Part shown: in pieces, positions 26,668 to 36,396 of the stretch
Numbering within the stretch: the first letter of the stretch is position 1
How the letters are laid out: each line of letters starts with the position of its first letter
Assembly (NCBI GenBank): GCA_029242545.1
Contig: JAQWTV010000035.1
Span: 1-36,567 of the forward strand
Reading direction: 5' to 3'
DNA from: Roseibacillus sp.
GTDB lineage: Bacteria; Verrucomicrobiota; Verrucomicrobiia; Verrucomicrobiales; Akkermansiaceae
DNA: 36,567 nt
Translations under genes and position numbers: made by a program
Notes under the pieces: generated by a model
Told to the model about the DNA's origin: nothing
What the model saw: only the letters and a program-made list of their open reading frames with translations
Databases searched by the model: none

Positions 26668-26696
26668 ACCTCCGCCGGAAGACGGTAATCGCCTTT
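26657..26696 (+). repeat. stem-loop over the copy-1 kinase stop codon
   Basis: AAAGGCGAT (26657-26665) pairs with ATCGCCTTT (26688-26696), a 9-bp perfect stem with a 22-base loop; part of the loop (ACC/GGT) can extend it. The stop codon sits at the stem edge. Only three T residues end the stem, so it is a poor intrinsic terminator, but it could attenuate read-through into the second kinase gene or shield the 3' end. Confidence 0.4.
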
Positions 26697-26784
26697 AGAC
26701 AGGGACCCGGGCCCGGATTCTTGGCAGGATTTCTGGCGCTTGCGTAAAGAGGCAACGAAGGGCATTATAGGGTGTTGTTACCAT

Positions 26785-29439
26785 ATGTCACCTGATCTCG
26801 ATTTTCAGGCTCCCAGTGTAGAGGAGCTCCAGCCGCACTTTCCGGCCTACGAGATTACTGCGTTCATTGCGCAAGGAGGAATGGGTGCCGTCTACGCAGC
26901 CCGACAGGTTTCCCTCGATCGTCCGGTCGCAATCAAGATCCTTCCCCGTCAGTTTGGCGCTGATCCGCAGTTCCGGTCGAGCTTTGAAGCCGAGGCCAAA
27001 TCGATGGCCCGTCTCAACCATCCCAACCTTATTGCGGTCTACGATTTTGGTGACGCCGATGGAATGCTCTACATCATTATGGAGTTGGTCGAGGGCAAGT
27101 CTCTTCATCACTCCGCTTACGGAAGAGCAATCGACCAGGAAGAAGCAGCCCGCCTTGTAGCTGGTATTTCGCATGGATTGGCCCATGCCCACCAACACGG
27201 CATTTTACATCGCGACATCAAGCCCGGGAACATTCTCCTTGGGCCGGAGGCGGTTCCAAAGATCGGAGATTTCGGTTTGGCGCGACCAGTCGGAGAGGAC
27301 CACAACCCAGACGAAATCGTATGGGGGACTCCCGGCTATAGTGCGCCCGAAGTGGTGAACAATCCGGACCAGATAGACCAACGGGTGGACATTTTCGCCG
27401 TAGGGGTTCTTCTCTATGAGTTGCTTACTGCCAAGGTTCCTTCGGAGCCATGGCAACCACCTTCGGCGGTGAGCCAGTGCAGCCCAGAGTTCGATCGCAT
27501 CATCCGCAGAGCCACCCATCCCTCTCCAGAACTACGCTACGCCAAGGCCGACGATCTCGCCAAGGAGCTGGATGCTCTCGGAGACAAGTTAAAGAAGCCA
27601 GTGCTCCGCCGGACCAAGACGACCCCCACTCCCAGTGCAGGCCGAAACCATCCCCCGGTGGGAATGCGCGCCGCAACCCCTGCGATCGCTGTTCCCCAGC
27701 CAAAGCCTCAATCAATCCCCGTCATGGGGATTCTTGCCGCCATCGTCGTCCTCGGAATCCTTGGTTTTTTCTTAATCGGCTCCGGAAAGGGCGGAGACGG
27801 GAAAACCGCGACGACTTCCCCGGAGCAGAAAACTCCTGCGGCGAAGCCAAAGCCCAAACCCAAGCGAACGCCCAAGCCTTCCCCGGTTACCAAAATCCCT
27901 GGAGAGAAAGAAAAACCTAAACCCGAACCCGCCAAGCCTGCACCAGTAGAAAGCACTACGCAGGCCCTTGCGAGGCTTCAGGCTAAACTCCGATCTGGTG
28001 ATCTCTCCGAGCTTCCCAAGGGAACGGTGAAACGTGGAACTTCTCATTACCTTGTGGTAACCAACGCCCGCCCGTGGATGGCAGCCTCTCACTACGCAGA
28101 GGCCTATGGGGCACAGTTGGCCGCTCTGGGCAGTAAGGAAGATCTCGAATGGGCCGTTTCGGAGCTTAAACTTACCACCCCCTGCTGGCTGGGCCTCTCT
28201 GATTCGGGCATGGAGGGAAAGTGGTATTGGGTGGATGGTGCTGCACCATCAGAAGACCTCTGGGCTGCGGGGCAGCCCGATGAACGCACCTCAGACGACG
28301 GGGGCGAGGACTATGCTGCGCTTCTCCCGGACCAGTCTCTGGATGACATGCCTGCATCACGCAACCTGCCTTTCATTCTCCAGTGGACCGAAGGAGGCAA
28401 CAAGGGGTCTCTCGCAGCGCAGCTTGAGAGGGTCTCAGCCTCGCTCAAAGCCAAGCGGCCAGCTTTCCCAGCAGGAACTCAGAATATTAATGGCTCTCGC
28501 TTTCTCGCCGTTCCTGAATCCACCTCATGGGAACAGGCCAACAGCCTTGCGCAAGCGGCTGGAGGGCACCTTGCGGTTCCCTCCAGTCCGGAAGAAGCAA
28601 CTTGGATCGGTGATTCCATGCGGGAGTTGCTGGATCAGGGAGGGGGATGCTGGATCGGAGGCAGACAAAAGGGCTCGGCCACGCCGATATGGACCTTCGT
28701 CACCGGTGAGCGGTTCGACTTCGTTACCTGGGCTCCTGGACAGCCCGATCCGGGTAATAGCCCCAAGAAATATCTCCAATTTGGAAAGGGAGCAGATCCG
28801 GGGTTCGGCTATCTCAACGCAGTAGGAGAATCCTCCGAAGCGGGCTTCTTCCTTGTGGAATGGTCTGCCGCTTCCCGGCGCAACATGCCGGGGGCTGGGG
28901 AAGCGAATCGCCCTGCAGGGGCCGAGGACTGGCTTGTGAAATACCGGCAGATATTCCGTGATGGCGAGAAGGCATCCCACGAGCGCTGGAAGAGACGGCA
29001 CGATAAAAACATAAAGGACTTTGTTGCCGACATGGAAAGTGAAACCAGCACAGCTCGCCGTTTCAGCCGCGAAGCGGAAAAACTTATCGATGGAATTACC
29101 GACAGCATAAAGGAAAAGGGGGAAATTCCTGCCACTCTGAACATGCCCGACTGGGCGAGGTGGGCTGGGCGCGCCGTCGAGAAAGAACACGAGAGAGCCC
29201 TCGCCAAACAGCAAGACATCTGGGAGGACTACGAAACCGACTTTGAAGATGCCCAGAGCCGTTACTGTGCCCAGATCAACAAGGAGGTTCGACGTCGTCA
29301 GGCGCAGGGGGATCGCGAAGGCGCAACCTACCTTGGACGGGAAGAGACTGCAGCAGCGGACAAGCCCTATTTCCTTGCTATCCTCAATGGGGAATTCCCC
29401 GAGGTTCCTGACGGGCTGGAGGACGACGAAGACGAATAA
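26785..29439 (+). CDS. Ser/Thr protein kinase with two C-type-lectin-like extracytoplasmic domains (copy 2)
   Basis: This 884-residue paralogue shares the order of copy 1: kinase at about 22-270 (GGMGAVYA 31-38, K51, HRDIKPGN with D144, DFG 162-164, APE 187-189), one membrane segment (about 313-331, VMGILAAIVVLGILGFFLI), then a Lys/Pro-rich linker (about 340-395). Two lectin-like domains follow at about 418-535 and 570-694 (WLGLSD, WYWVDG; WIGGR, IWTFVTG), then a charged helical region and the acidic end GLEDDEDE. Both lectin-like domains contain Gln-Pro-Asp (497-499 and 653-655), the position of the carbohydrate-type signature of C-type lectins, which copy 1 lacks. The start is the ATG at 26785; the track of homology ends there. 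Function as a sensor kinase is inferred. Confidence 0.88.
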   Translation: MSPDLDFQAPSVEELQPHFPAYEITAFIAQGGMGAVYAARQVSLDRPVAIKILPRQFGADPQFRSSFEAEAKSMARLNHPNLIAVYDFGDADGMLYIIMELVEGKSLHHSAYGRAIDQEEAARLVAGISHGLAHAHQHGILHRDIKPGNILLGPEAVPKIGDFGLARPVGEDHNPDEIVWGTPGYSAPEVVNNPDQIDQRVDIFAVGVLLYELLTAKVPSEPWQPPSAVSQCSPEFDRIIRRATHPSPELRYAKADDLAKELDALGDKLKKPVLRRTKTTPTPSAGRNHPPVGMRAATPAIAVPQPKPQSIPVMGILAAIVVLGILGFFLIGSGKGGDGKTATTSPEQKTPAAKPKPKPKRTPKPSPVTKIPGEKEKPKPEPAKPAPVESTTQALARLQAKLRSGDLSELPKGTVKRGTSHYLVVTNARPWMAASHYAEAYGAQLAALGSKEDLEWAVSELKLTTPCWLGLSDSGMEGKWYWVDGAAPSEDLWAAGQPDERTSDDGGEDYAALLPDQSLDDMPASRNLPFILQWTEGGNKGSLAAQLERVSASLKAKRPAFPAGTQNINGSRFLAVPESTSWEQANSLAQAAGGHLAVPSSPEEATWIGDSMRELLDQGGGCWIGGRQKGSATPIWTFVTGERFDFVTWAPGQPDPGNSPKKYLQFGKGADPGFGYLNAVGESSEAGFFLVEWSAASRRNMPGAGEANRPAGAEDWLVKYRQIFRDGEKASHERWKRRHDKNIKDFVADMESETSTARRFSREAEKLIDGITDSIKEKGEIPATLNMPDWARWAGRAVEKEHERALAKQQDIWEDYETDFEDAQSRYCAQINKEVRRRQAQGDREGATYLGREETAAADKPYFLAILNGEFPEVPDGLEDDEDE

Positions 29440-29449
29440 GATCAGTGAG

Positions 29450-29520
29450 TTGACCGGTCTCGAACCCGGGCTAAGATCTTTCCTGTCTGGAAAAGACCCG
29501 GTCAGAGGCCATCCGGTCAA
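29450..29520. repeat. 8-bp inverted repeat upstream of uvrA
   Basis: TTGACCGG (29450-29457) and CCGGTCAA (29513-29520) are exact reverse complements 55 bases apart, between the kinase stop and the uvrA GTG. A further near-match GACCGGTCT/AGACCCGGTC lies within. This might be an operator or a loop; I saw no match to a LexA-type box. Confidence 0.3.
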
Positions 29521-29559
29521 TGGCTCGCCTAACCTCTTCAAGCCCTCAAAGCCCGGCCC

Positions 29560-32500
29560 GTGCCCCCTGCCAAGAAACGCACCTCTGCTTCTCCGGGCCG
29601 TCCCAAGCCTGGCAACTCCAAGCAGGGCTCAAATGATGCCATAATCGTTCGCGGGGCACGCCAGAACAACCTCAAGGGTCTCGATTTCGATATTCCTCTT
29701 GGCCAGTTGACGGTAGTCACCGGACCTTCTGGCTCTGGTAAATCTTCTCTCGCATTCCAAACGCTCTACGCTGAAGGCCAGCGACGCTACGTGGAGACCT
29801 TTTCTCCCTACGTCAGGCAGTTCTTCGACCGCATGGATAAACCCCTGGTCGACCGAATTGATGGAATCCCCCCTGCTATCGCCATCGAGCAGAAGAACAA
29901 TGTTCGCTCAACGCGTTCGACAGTCGGAACCATCACCGAAATCAATGATTACCTGAAGTTGCTTTATGCCCGCTGTGCACATGCCGTCGACCCTTCCACG
30001 GGGGATATTATTCGTCCAGATACCAGCGATTCCATTGCCAAATGGTGCCTCGAAAGTTTGTGTGACCGACATGCTCTGATCCTCTTTCCAGTCAACGTTC
30101 CCCAAGACACTGAGCTCGAACCATTCTTCGCCTTCCTGCAGCAGCAGGGCTACCTCCGAATCTACCTCAATGGACAAGTCGTTAGGACCGATAGCCCCGA
30201 GGAAGCCGGGTTCGCCCTGCTTCCTTCCCAAGTTTATGTAATTCAGGATCGTATCCTGATCAGAAAAGCCAACCAGCAGCGTATTCTGGAGGCTCTCGAG
30301 AGAGCCCTCGATCTCGGCAAGGGCACCTGCGCCATCAGCCATGCAGAAGAAGCAGGCACCCCGAGATCCTTTACTACAAATTGGAGCAACCCTCTTACAG
30401 GGTTCACTGCTCGACCCCCCACCCCCGCGCTCTTCACCTTTAACAACCCGATGGGAGCATGCCCGGACTGTCGAGGTTTTGGTCGCGTCATCGGGATTGA
30501 TCTCAACAAGGCTATTCCTGACCACTCCCGTTCCATTCGCGAAGGCTGCGTAAAGCCCTTTCAGGGAGAACGAGGGGAGGAGTGCCAGCGAGATCTCGAG
30601 CTCCATGGTGCCCGCAGGGGACTGGACCTCGAGCGCCCCTTCTCTGACCTGAACAACGAGGAACAGGGCTGGGTCCTCTATGGGGAGCGAACTCGCCCTG
30701 AGGATGCCTGGGAGAATGACGAGTGGTATGGCGTGCAGGGATTTTTTGAATGGCTCGAAGGGCGAGCCTATAAGATGCATATTCGGGTTTTCTTGAGCCG
30801 CTATCGGTCCTACACGACCTGCAGCACTTGCCGGGGTGCTCGGCTCCAACCCGAAGCCCTCTGTTTCCAGGTCGACGGGCGCACCCTCCCCGAGATCTGG
30901 CGAAGCCCCGTTACAGAGCTGCACCACTGGATCACTCAATATACCGAAGGCCTTCAGAGCGGCCTCGGCGAGACTGATAAGACAACCAAGCTCGTCCTCT
31001 CCGAGATCTCGAACCGGTTACGCTACCTTTGCGATGTTGGACTTGGCTATCTCACCCTTGATCGAGCTACTCGAACTCTCTCGGGCGGCGAGATTGAACG
31101 GGTCAACCTGACCAGCTGTCTCGGCGCATCCCTGACCAACACGCTCTTTGTCCTCGACGAACCCACCGTGGGGCTCCATCCCCGCGATATCGGGGCCCTC
31201 ATCTCGGTCATGCATGGCCTCCGCGACAAGGGAAACACTCTCCTTGTCGTGGAGCACGAGGAGGCCGTAATGCGTGCCGCAGACCACCTGCTCGATATTG
31301 GGCCCGGCGCCGGGGAGCAGGGAGGTGAGATCGTAGCCGCACTATCGGGTCGCCGTGCGTTCCAAGCCAGTTCTCTTCGATCCTGTCCGCAGAGTTCGAC
31401 CCTCCCTTATCTTCTCGAAAAACAATCGATTCCCATTCCTCACGAGCGCCGAAAGCCCAAGGCCTATATTGGAATTCGCGGTGCCTCTCGTCACAATCTG
31501 ACCAAGCTCGACGTAGACATCCCCCTTCAGGTCTTTGCTTGTGTGACAGGAGTTTCTGGCTCTGGGAAATCTACGCTGGTTCATGATGTTCTTTACCAGA
31601 ACCTGGCCGTCGCCCTGCAAATAAATACCGATTCCGAACCGGCCCCTCTCCGGCAGCTTAGGGGAGCTGAGCAGGTAACTAGCGTTAAACTCGTAGACCA
31701 AAGCCCCCTTTCCCGCACACCACGTTCAACGCCGGTTGTATACCTTGGTGCCTTTGATCTCATCCGCCAGCTATTCGCAGAAAGCCCCGATGGAAAGCTT
31801 TCCGGGACTACCCCGGGATTTTTTTCCTTCAACTCTGGAGCGGGACGCTGTGAACGATGCTCCGGCAATGGCTTTGAAAAGGTCGAGATGCAGTTTCTCT
31901 CGGATCTGTATCTTACCTGCCCGGAATGCCAGGGTTCCCGTTACAGCCAATCCGCTCTGGAAGTCCAGTTTGAGGAAAAATCGATTGCAGAGATCCTCGC
32001 TCTCACCGTCACCGAGGCCATCTCCTTCTTTGCACAGGGCGCCGCGGATAACCCGCGTAGAGCTGCTACCAAGGAAGCTGGCATCAAGGCTCGTATTCTA
32101 TTAATCCTTAAACCCTTGGAAGACCTCGGCTTGGGGTATCTCCGGCTCGGACAGCCCTTGAACACCCTCTCCGGAGGCGAATCGCAACGCCTTAAACTTT
32201 GCACCATTCTTGTGGAGGCGCTCTCCAGCCGCAAAGCTTCCCCCGAACTTCTGATTCTCGACGAGCCAACTACCGGGCTTCACTTCGGCGACATCCAAAA
32301 GCTTCTCATCGTCTTTAACCGGCTGGTGGATGTCGGCCACTCCCTAGTCGTCATCGAGCATAATCTGGATGTCATAAAGTCTGCAGACTATCTGATCGAT
32401 GTAGGTCCCGGGGCAGGATCTGAGGGAGGCCGGATTGTTGCGAATGGAACGCCCGAGGAGGTCATGAAAACCTCAACACAGACCGCTCTCTATCTATCTC

Positions 32501-35169
32501 CGATCCTTACTGGGGAAAAATTCGGGGGGAATAAAAACTGGTCTGCAGGCGCTGCAGGAAATCGCCCTCAGAGCACGATCCAGATTTCCGGGGCCCGGGA
32601 GCATAATCTGAAGAATTTGGATGTTACTATTCCCAGGGATACGTTTGTGGTGGTTACCGGACTAAGCGGAAGTGGAAAATCCACCCTGGCTTTCGACATT
32701 ATCTTCGCGGAAGGCCAGAGGCGCTTCCTCGATTCCATGTCTCCCTATGCTCGTCAATTCGCCGAGCAAATGGAGAAGCCTGATATCGACTGCATCTCGG
32801 GACTCCCTCCCACCGTCGCGATCGAGCAACGTATTTCACAAGGGGGCGGGAAATCCACCGTTGCTACCGTCACAGAGGTCTACCACTTTCTCCGGCTACT
32901 TTATGCGAAACTGGGCACTCAGCATTGCCCCGAGTCCGGGGAGCCCGTCATTCCCCAAACTGAGGATGCCATTGTTGAGGCGATCCGGTCCCATTTGAAA
33001 CGAGGGCCCCTTAACATCCTCGCCCCTGTTGTGCGCGGCAGAAAAGGATTTCACAGCGATGTTGCCGACTGGGCCGGACGACAGGGATATACTCGCCTTC
33101 TGGTGGACAATCAATGGAAGGAAGTTGAGGAATTTGAGCGCTTGGAACGCTTCAAGGAGCACGACATTGATGTTCTTGTCCTCCCCCTTTCGAAGACCAG
33201 CACCCGCAATTCTGCGCTTCGAGAGGCAGTCGCCACTGCCCTCCAGCTGGGAAAGGGAACTCTTCGGGTCCTCGACTCCAGTAATCACCTCCATCCTTTT
33301 TCGAAAGCACGCGTGAGTCCAGTCACGGGACGCTCCTTCGAGGCTCCTGATCCAGCCCACTTCTCGTTCAACTCTCCTCGCGGCTGGTGCAAAACCTGTC
33401 GAGGGCACGGCGAGGTCATGCCCGCCCAGAAACGATCTCGGAAGTCGAGGCGCGACTCCTACAATTCAGCAACCGAGGCTGAAATTGACTTTGATCGGAA
33501 GCTGGACCGCGTGGAAAAAGAGGACCTGATTATTTGCCCGGACTGCCTGGGAAGCCGCCTGAATGAGACCACCCGCGCAATCAAGATCCAGAATCGCGCG
33601 ATTCAGGATCTTACCATGCTCCCGGTTGCAGAAGCAGCAGCCGCAGTGAAGGAATTTCGTTTTACAGGGAGGGAACGTACGATTGCCCGCGATATCATTC
33701 CCGAGATTATACAGCGCCTGATTTTCCTCGAGAAAGTTGGCCTGGGCTATCTCCAACTTGATCGATCTGCCCGGACTCTTTCAGGGGGTGAGGCTCAGCG
33801 TATTCGACTCGCCGCTCAATTGGGCTCCAACCTGCGGGGGGTTCTCTACGTCCTCGATGAGCCCACCATTGGGCTCCATCCCCGTGATAACCAGAAACTC
33901 CTTGATACCCTCGAGGCTCTGAGGGCAAAGGGCAATTCCCTCCTCGTCGTGGAACACGATGATGAGACCATGGAACGGGCAGGGCACATCATAGATCTTG
34001 GGCCCGGGGCCGGGCGGCATGGGGGAGAAATTGTTGCATCCGGCACCCTGGGAAAAATCCGGAAACTTAAGAAGTCGATAACAGGCCATGCTCTGGCCAA
34101 CCCGCTCTCCCATCCCATCCGGGGAGAACGGCGGCCACTGCCCAAAGCGTCTGCAAGAACCGGATGGCTCCGGATCAAAGGGTGCTCCGTGAATAACCTC
34201 AAGAAGATCGAAGTGCGGATTCCCCTGGAGCGCCTGACTGTCATCACAGGCATCTCAGGCTGCGGGAAATCGTCTCTCATGAGAGGTACCCTGGCCGAGC
34301 TCTTTAAGCGGCAGCCTGACAAAACATGGACCTCCGCTTCAGGTATAAAATCGATTCGGCATTGCTATGAGGTAGATCAGTCTCCCATTGGGAAGACCTC
34401 CCGGTCCTGCCCTGCAACATACGTGAAGATCTTCGATGAGATTCGCAAACTCTTTGCTCAGCTTCCAGAGTCGCGCATGAAGGGGTTCGATGCCTCCCGC
34501 TTCTCCTTTAACAACGCGAGCGGCCAGTGCCCCGAGTGCAAAGGGAACGGGCGCATTAAACTGGAAATGGATTTCCTCCCCTCAACCTGGACTCATTGCG
34601 ATAGCTGCAACGGCAAGAGATACAATCCTGCAACTCTCGAAATACGATACAACGGCCGGTCCATTGGCGATGTTCTGGCGATGACCATCGACGAGGCCGC
34701 CGAATTTTTTGCGACCCACGGAAAACTTCATAGGACCTTATCCCTGCTTAGGGAAACCGGGCTCGGTTACCTCCAGATCGGACAGCCAAGCCCAACTCTC
34801 TCTGGCGGAGAGGCCCAGCGGGTCAAGCTCGTGACTGAGCTGACCCGGGGTCGTATCAGCAAAACCGCGATAAAGTCGCGAAAGCCTCAAGCCAACCTCT
34901 ACCTTATCGAGGAGCCCTCAATCGGCCTCCATCTGGAGGACGTAAAAAGGCTGATCGATGTTCTTCACCGACTAGTCGAGGAAGGGCACACCGTGGTAGT
35001 TGTTGAGCACCATACCGGAATTATGGCAGAAGCGGACAATATCATCGATATGGGCCCTGAGGCTGGAGGGGGCGGAGGGCGAGTTGTTACTCAAGGTGCC
35101 CCGGAAAAAGTCATCAATTCGAAAACCTCCAGGACCGCCCCCTTTCTGAGGGCAGCCCTGAAAGGGTGA
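29560..35169 (+). CDS. uvrA: double-length UvrA, tandem fusion of two UvrA units (excinuclease ABC subunit A)
   Basis: UvrA recognises damaged DNA and loads UvrB. This protein of 1,869 residues carries two nearly complete UvrA units, roughly 25-990 and 1005-1869, each with two ATPase sites. Walker A motifs: GPSGSGKS (55-62), GVSGSGKS (about 664), GLSGSGKS (about 1034), GISGCGKS (about 1564). Signatures: [11 protein letters not shown] (about 507), [11 protein letters not shown] (about 870), [11 protein letters not shown] (about 1407), [11 protein letters not shown] (about 1747). Zinc modules with paired CxxC are present in both halves (GACPDC/CSTC, GRCERC/CPEC; GWCKTC/CPDC, GQCPEC/CDSC). Standard UvrA is about 940 residues; a doubled UvrA of about 1,790 is known from Chlamydia. 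The start is GTG without a Shine-Dalgarno site. The fourth Walker B reads LIEEP, with Glu in place of the usual Asp. Confidence 0.95.
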   Translation: MPPAKKRTSASPGRPKPGNSKQGSNDAIIVRGARQNNLKGLDFDIPLGQLTVVTGPSGSGKSSLAFQTLYAEGQRRYVETFSPYVRQFFDRMDKPLVDRIDGIPPAIAIEQKNNVRSTRSTVGTITEINDYLKLLYARCAHAVDPSTGDIIRPDTSDSIAKWCLESLCDRHALILFPVNVPQDTELEPFFAFLQQQGYLRIYLNGQVVRTDSPEEAGFALLPSQVYVIQDRILIRKANQQRILEALERALDLGKGTCAISHAEEAGTPRSFTTNWSNPLTGFTARPPTPALFTFNNPMGACPDCRGFGRVIGIDLNKAIPDHSRSIREGCVKPFQGERGEECQRDLELHGARRGLDLERPFSDLNNEEQGWVLYGERTRPEDAWENDEWYGVQGFFEWLEGRAYKMHIRVFLSRYRSYTTCSTCRGARLQPEALCFQVDGRTLPEIWRSPVTELHHWITQYTEGLQSGLGETDKTTKLVLSEISNRLRYLCDVGLGYLTLDRATRTLSGGEIERVNLTSCLGASLTNTLFVLDEPTVGLHPRDIGALISVMHGLRDKGNTLLVVEHEEAVMRAADHLLDIGPGAGEQGGEIVAALSGRRAFQASSLRSCPQSSTLPYLLEKQSIPIPHERRKPKAYIGIRGASRHNLTKLDVDIPLQVFACVTGVSGSGKSTLVHDVLYQNLAVALQINTDSEPAPLRQLRGAEQVTSVKLVDQSPLSRTPRSTPVVYLGAFDLIRQLFAESPDGKLSGTTPGFFSFNSGAGRCERCSGNGFEKVEMQFLSDLYLTCPECQGSRYSQSALEVQFEEKSIAEILALTVTEAISFFAQGAADNPRRAATKEAGIKARILLILKPLEDLGLGYLRLGQPLNTLSGGESQRLKLCTILVEALSSRKASPELLILDEPTTGLHFGDIQKLLIVFNRLVDVGHSLVVIEHNLDVIKSADYLIDVGPGAGSEGGRIVANGTPEEVMKTSTQTALYLSPILTGEKFGGNKNWSAGAAGNRPQSTIQISGAREHNLKNLDVTIPRDTFVVVTGLSGSGKSTLAFDIIFAEGQRRFLDSMSPYARQFAEQMEKPDIDCISGLPPTVAIEQRISQGGGKSTVATVTEVYHFLRLLYAKLGTQHCPESGEPVIPQTEDAIVEAIRSHLKRGPLNILAPVVRGRKGFHSDVADWAGRQGYTRLLVDNQWKEVEEFERLERFKEHDIDVLVLPLSKTSTRNSALREAVATALQLGKGTLRVLDSSNHLHPFSKARVSPVTGRSFEAPDPAHFSFNSPRGWCKTCRGHGEVMPAQKRSRKSRRDSYNSATEAEIDFDRKLDRVEKEDLIICPDCLGSRLNETTRAIKIQNRAIQDLTMLPVAEAAAAVKEFRFTGRERTIARDIIPEIIQRLIFLEKVGLGYLQLDRSARTLSGGEAQRIRLAAQLGSNLRGVLYVLDEPTIGLHPRDNQKLLDTLEALRAKGNSLLVVEHDDETMERAGHIIDLGPGAGRHGGEIVASGTLGKIRKLKKSITGHALANPLSHPIRGERRPLPKASARTGWLRIKGCSVNNLKKIEVRIPLERLTVITGISGCGKSSLMRGTLAELFKRQPDKTWTSASGIKSIRHCYEVDQSPIGKTSRSCPATYVKIFDEIRKLFAQLPESRMKGFDASRFSFNNASGQCPECKGNGRIKLEMDFLPSTWTHCDSCNGKRYNPATLEIRYNGRSIGDVLAMTIDEAAEFFATHGKLHRTLSLLRETGLGYLQIGQPSPTLSGGEAQRVKLVTELTRGRISKTAIKSRKPQANLYLIEEPSIGLHLEDVKRLIDVLHRLVEEGHTVVVVEHHTGIMAEADNIIDMGPEAGGGGGRVVTQGAPEKVINSKTSRTAPFLRAALKG

Positions 35170-35358
35170 AGGCTGTGGAGCGCCAGCCAGAAGGGTTCGC
35201 CTCCCGATATAGGGAGAGCCCCGGTCCCGGCCGAAATTCTGCAAGAACCTCGGAATTTCCTCCGTAAATAAACTATCTTAGCGCCTCGTTGCTCTCTTGT
35301 GCTCTTATCTGAAAGATTTGCTTGCTCCCCGAGCAACACGGCCCATGTTCCCGCCAGA

Positions 35359-35826
35359 ATGAAAAACATCCTCCTAATCCTGACAGCTGTGGCACTGATC
35401 ACCCCGGTTACCCGGGCCGAAGAGAAAGCTGATGCAGCTAAGGCTGACGTCAAGGTCACCCTCACTGGCAATGACCAGATGAAATACGACAAGGCCGAGA
35501 TCGAGGTTGAGGCCGGCCAGACTGTGGCTCTTACCTTCAAAAACATCGGAGCGTTACCCAAGGCCGCTATGGGTCACAATGTGGTGATTCTGAAGCCCGG
35601 ATCTGATATCCCAAAATTTGCTATCGGTGGCGTGGCCAACAAGGCGGGAGATTATCTCCCCCTCGACCCGGCTCTTGCGGCTCAAGTTGTCGCAAAGACC
35701 AAGATTCTGGGCCCGAAAGAGGAGGAAACTATCGTCTTCAAAGTCCCTGCTGCAGGAGACTATCCCTTTCTCTGCACGTTCCCGGGACACTTCGGGGTCA
35801 TGAAGGGAGTGCTCAAGGTCAAATAA
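35359..35826 (+). CDS. azurin-type blue copper protein
   Basis: The ATG at 35359 gives a signal peptide (MKNILLILTAVALITPVTRA) and a mature protein of about 135 residues. Copper ligands follow azurin exactly: H73 (AMGHNVV), C139, H144 and M148 in CTFPGHFGVM (C-x4-H-x3-M). The loop AIGGVANKAGDYLP is also azurin-like. It shuttles electrons in the periplasm, with a cytochrome or oxidase as partner; none is in the window. An upstream in-frame start at 35299 exists but would remove the signal peptide from the N-terminus. No Shine-Dalgarno site is seen. A terminator follows 24 bases after the stop. Confidence 0.93.
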   Translation: MKNILLILTAVALITPVTRAEEKADAAKADVKVTLTGNDQMKYDKAEIEVEAGQTVALTFKNIGALPKAAMGHNVVILKPGSDIPKFAIGGVANKAGDYLPLDPALAAQVVAKTKILGPKEEETIVFKVPAAGDYPFLCTFPGHFGVMKGVLKVK

Positions 35827-35850
35827 GCGACTTTCTCCCCTGAATTGAAC

Positions 35851-35879
35851 AAGGCCGCGCTTTAGCGTGGCCTTTTCTT
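35851..35879 (+). terminator. Rho-independent terminator after azurin
   Basis: AAGGCCGCGC pairs with GCGTGGCCTT (one G-U pair) around a TTTA loop, then TTCTT. The 10-bp stem 24 bases after the azurin stop and the T-rich end support termination of a single-gene message. Confidence 0.85.
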
Positions 35880-35893
35880 ATCTTCGCTGCTCC

Positions 35894-35960
35894 CCGGTCG
35901 GGAACCATCGCCGTTTAGCTCATCGAGACAATCATCTTGAGTAGTTTCCTCCCCGACCGG
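35894..35960. repeat. 9-bp inverted repeat between azurin and the small membrane protein
   Basis: CCGGTCGGG (35894-35902) and CCCGACCGG (35952-35960) are exact reverse complements separated by 49 bases. They lie between the azurin terminator and the small membrane gene stop. A long-loop hairpin or a paired protein site are both possible; I see no T-run. Confidence 0.35.
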
Positions 35961-35978
35961 AAAGCATTGGCCACTAAG

Positions 35979-36152
35979 TCAGGTAGGAACCCCCGCAGAG
36001 GGCAGGATCCATAGCTGCAGGGCGAGGTAGAGCCCTACGATGGCTATGGCGACGAAGAAACCCCCAAGGAAACCCCCGGCCTCTTTCTTACTCCTGTGCT
36101 CCGAATTCTTCATGGAATAGGACTTTGTTCCGTCCTGGAACGATAGACCCAT
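35979..36152 (-). CDS. 57-residue single-pass membrane protein
   Basis: This short minus-strand gene gives MGLSFQDGTKSYSMKNSEHR, a basic stretch (SKK), then a glycine-rich membrane helix (GGFLGGFFVAIAIVGLYLAL) and a short tail (QLWILPSAGVPT). The charged head and single helix suggest an inner-membrane protein with N-in topology. AGGAG stands five bases before the ATG at 36152; a second ATG 13 codons later (at 36113) lacks such a site. Small subunits of this kind often accompany terminal oxidases, and the gene faces azurin, but no oxidase is visible, so this remains a guess. No family is recognised. Confidence 0.6.
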   Translation of the reverse strand: MGLSFQDGTKSYSMKNSEHRSKKEAGGFLGGFFVAIAIVGLYLALQLWILPSAGVPT

Positions 36153-36157
36153 CTCGT

Positions 36158-36163
36158 CTCCTC
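36158..36163 (-). promoter_or_regulatory. Shine-Dalgarno site for the 57-residue membrane protein
   Basis: GAGGAG on the minus strand, five bases before the ATG at 36152, favours that start over the internal ATG at 36113. It also supports that the short frame is a real gene. Confidence 0.6.
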
Positions 36164-36396
36164 GCTACTGGAAAAGATGTTTCCTAGAGGGGAATTAGAG
36201 CGCCCCCCCTCCTGCAGGGAGCCTGTAGCCCTCTTCTCCGGGGACGGTCCGGAACGTGGGGCATGTCCCAGCCCCCATCAGCAAGTCCAAATTCGAAGTG
36301 CGCGCCCGCCCGGAAGAGGCTTGAAAGTCACTCGTCCCAAAAGATACACAAGGCTTCCTGCGTTGCGATCGGAACAGGATCTGCATACCTTTTGAT

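Noticed and set aside
28525..29541. 338-codon open frame on the minus strand under the second lectin kinase
   Set aside because: It mirrors the kinase gene, has no recognisable motif, mixed low-quality composition and no ribosome site; the plus-strand frame has full domain structure.
29440..29559. LexA-type operator upstream of uvrA
   Set aside because: No TGTTC-N4-GAACA-like or CTGT-N8-ACAG-like palindrome is visible; only a different inverted repeat is present.
29908..30939. 343-codon open frame on the minus strand under uvrA
   Set aside because: It is the antisense of a clear UvrA coding region and matches no family; long antisense frames are common in G+C-rich codon patterns.
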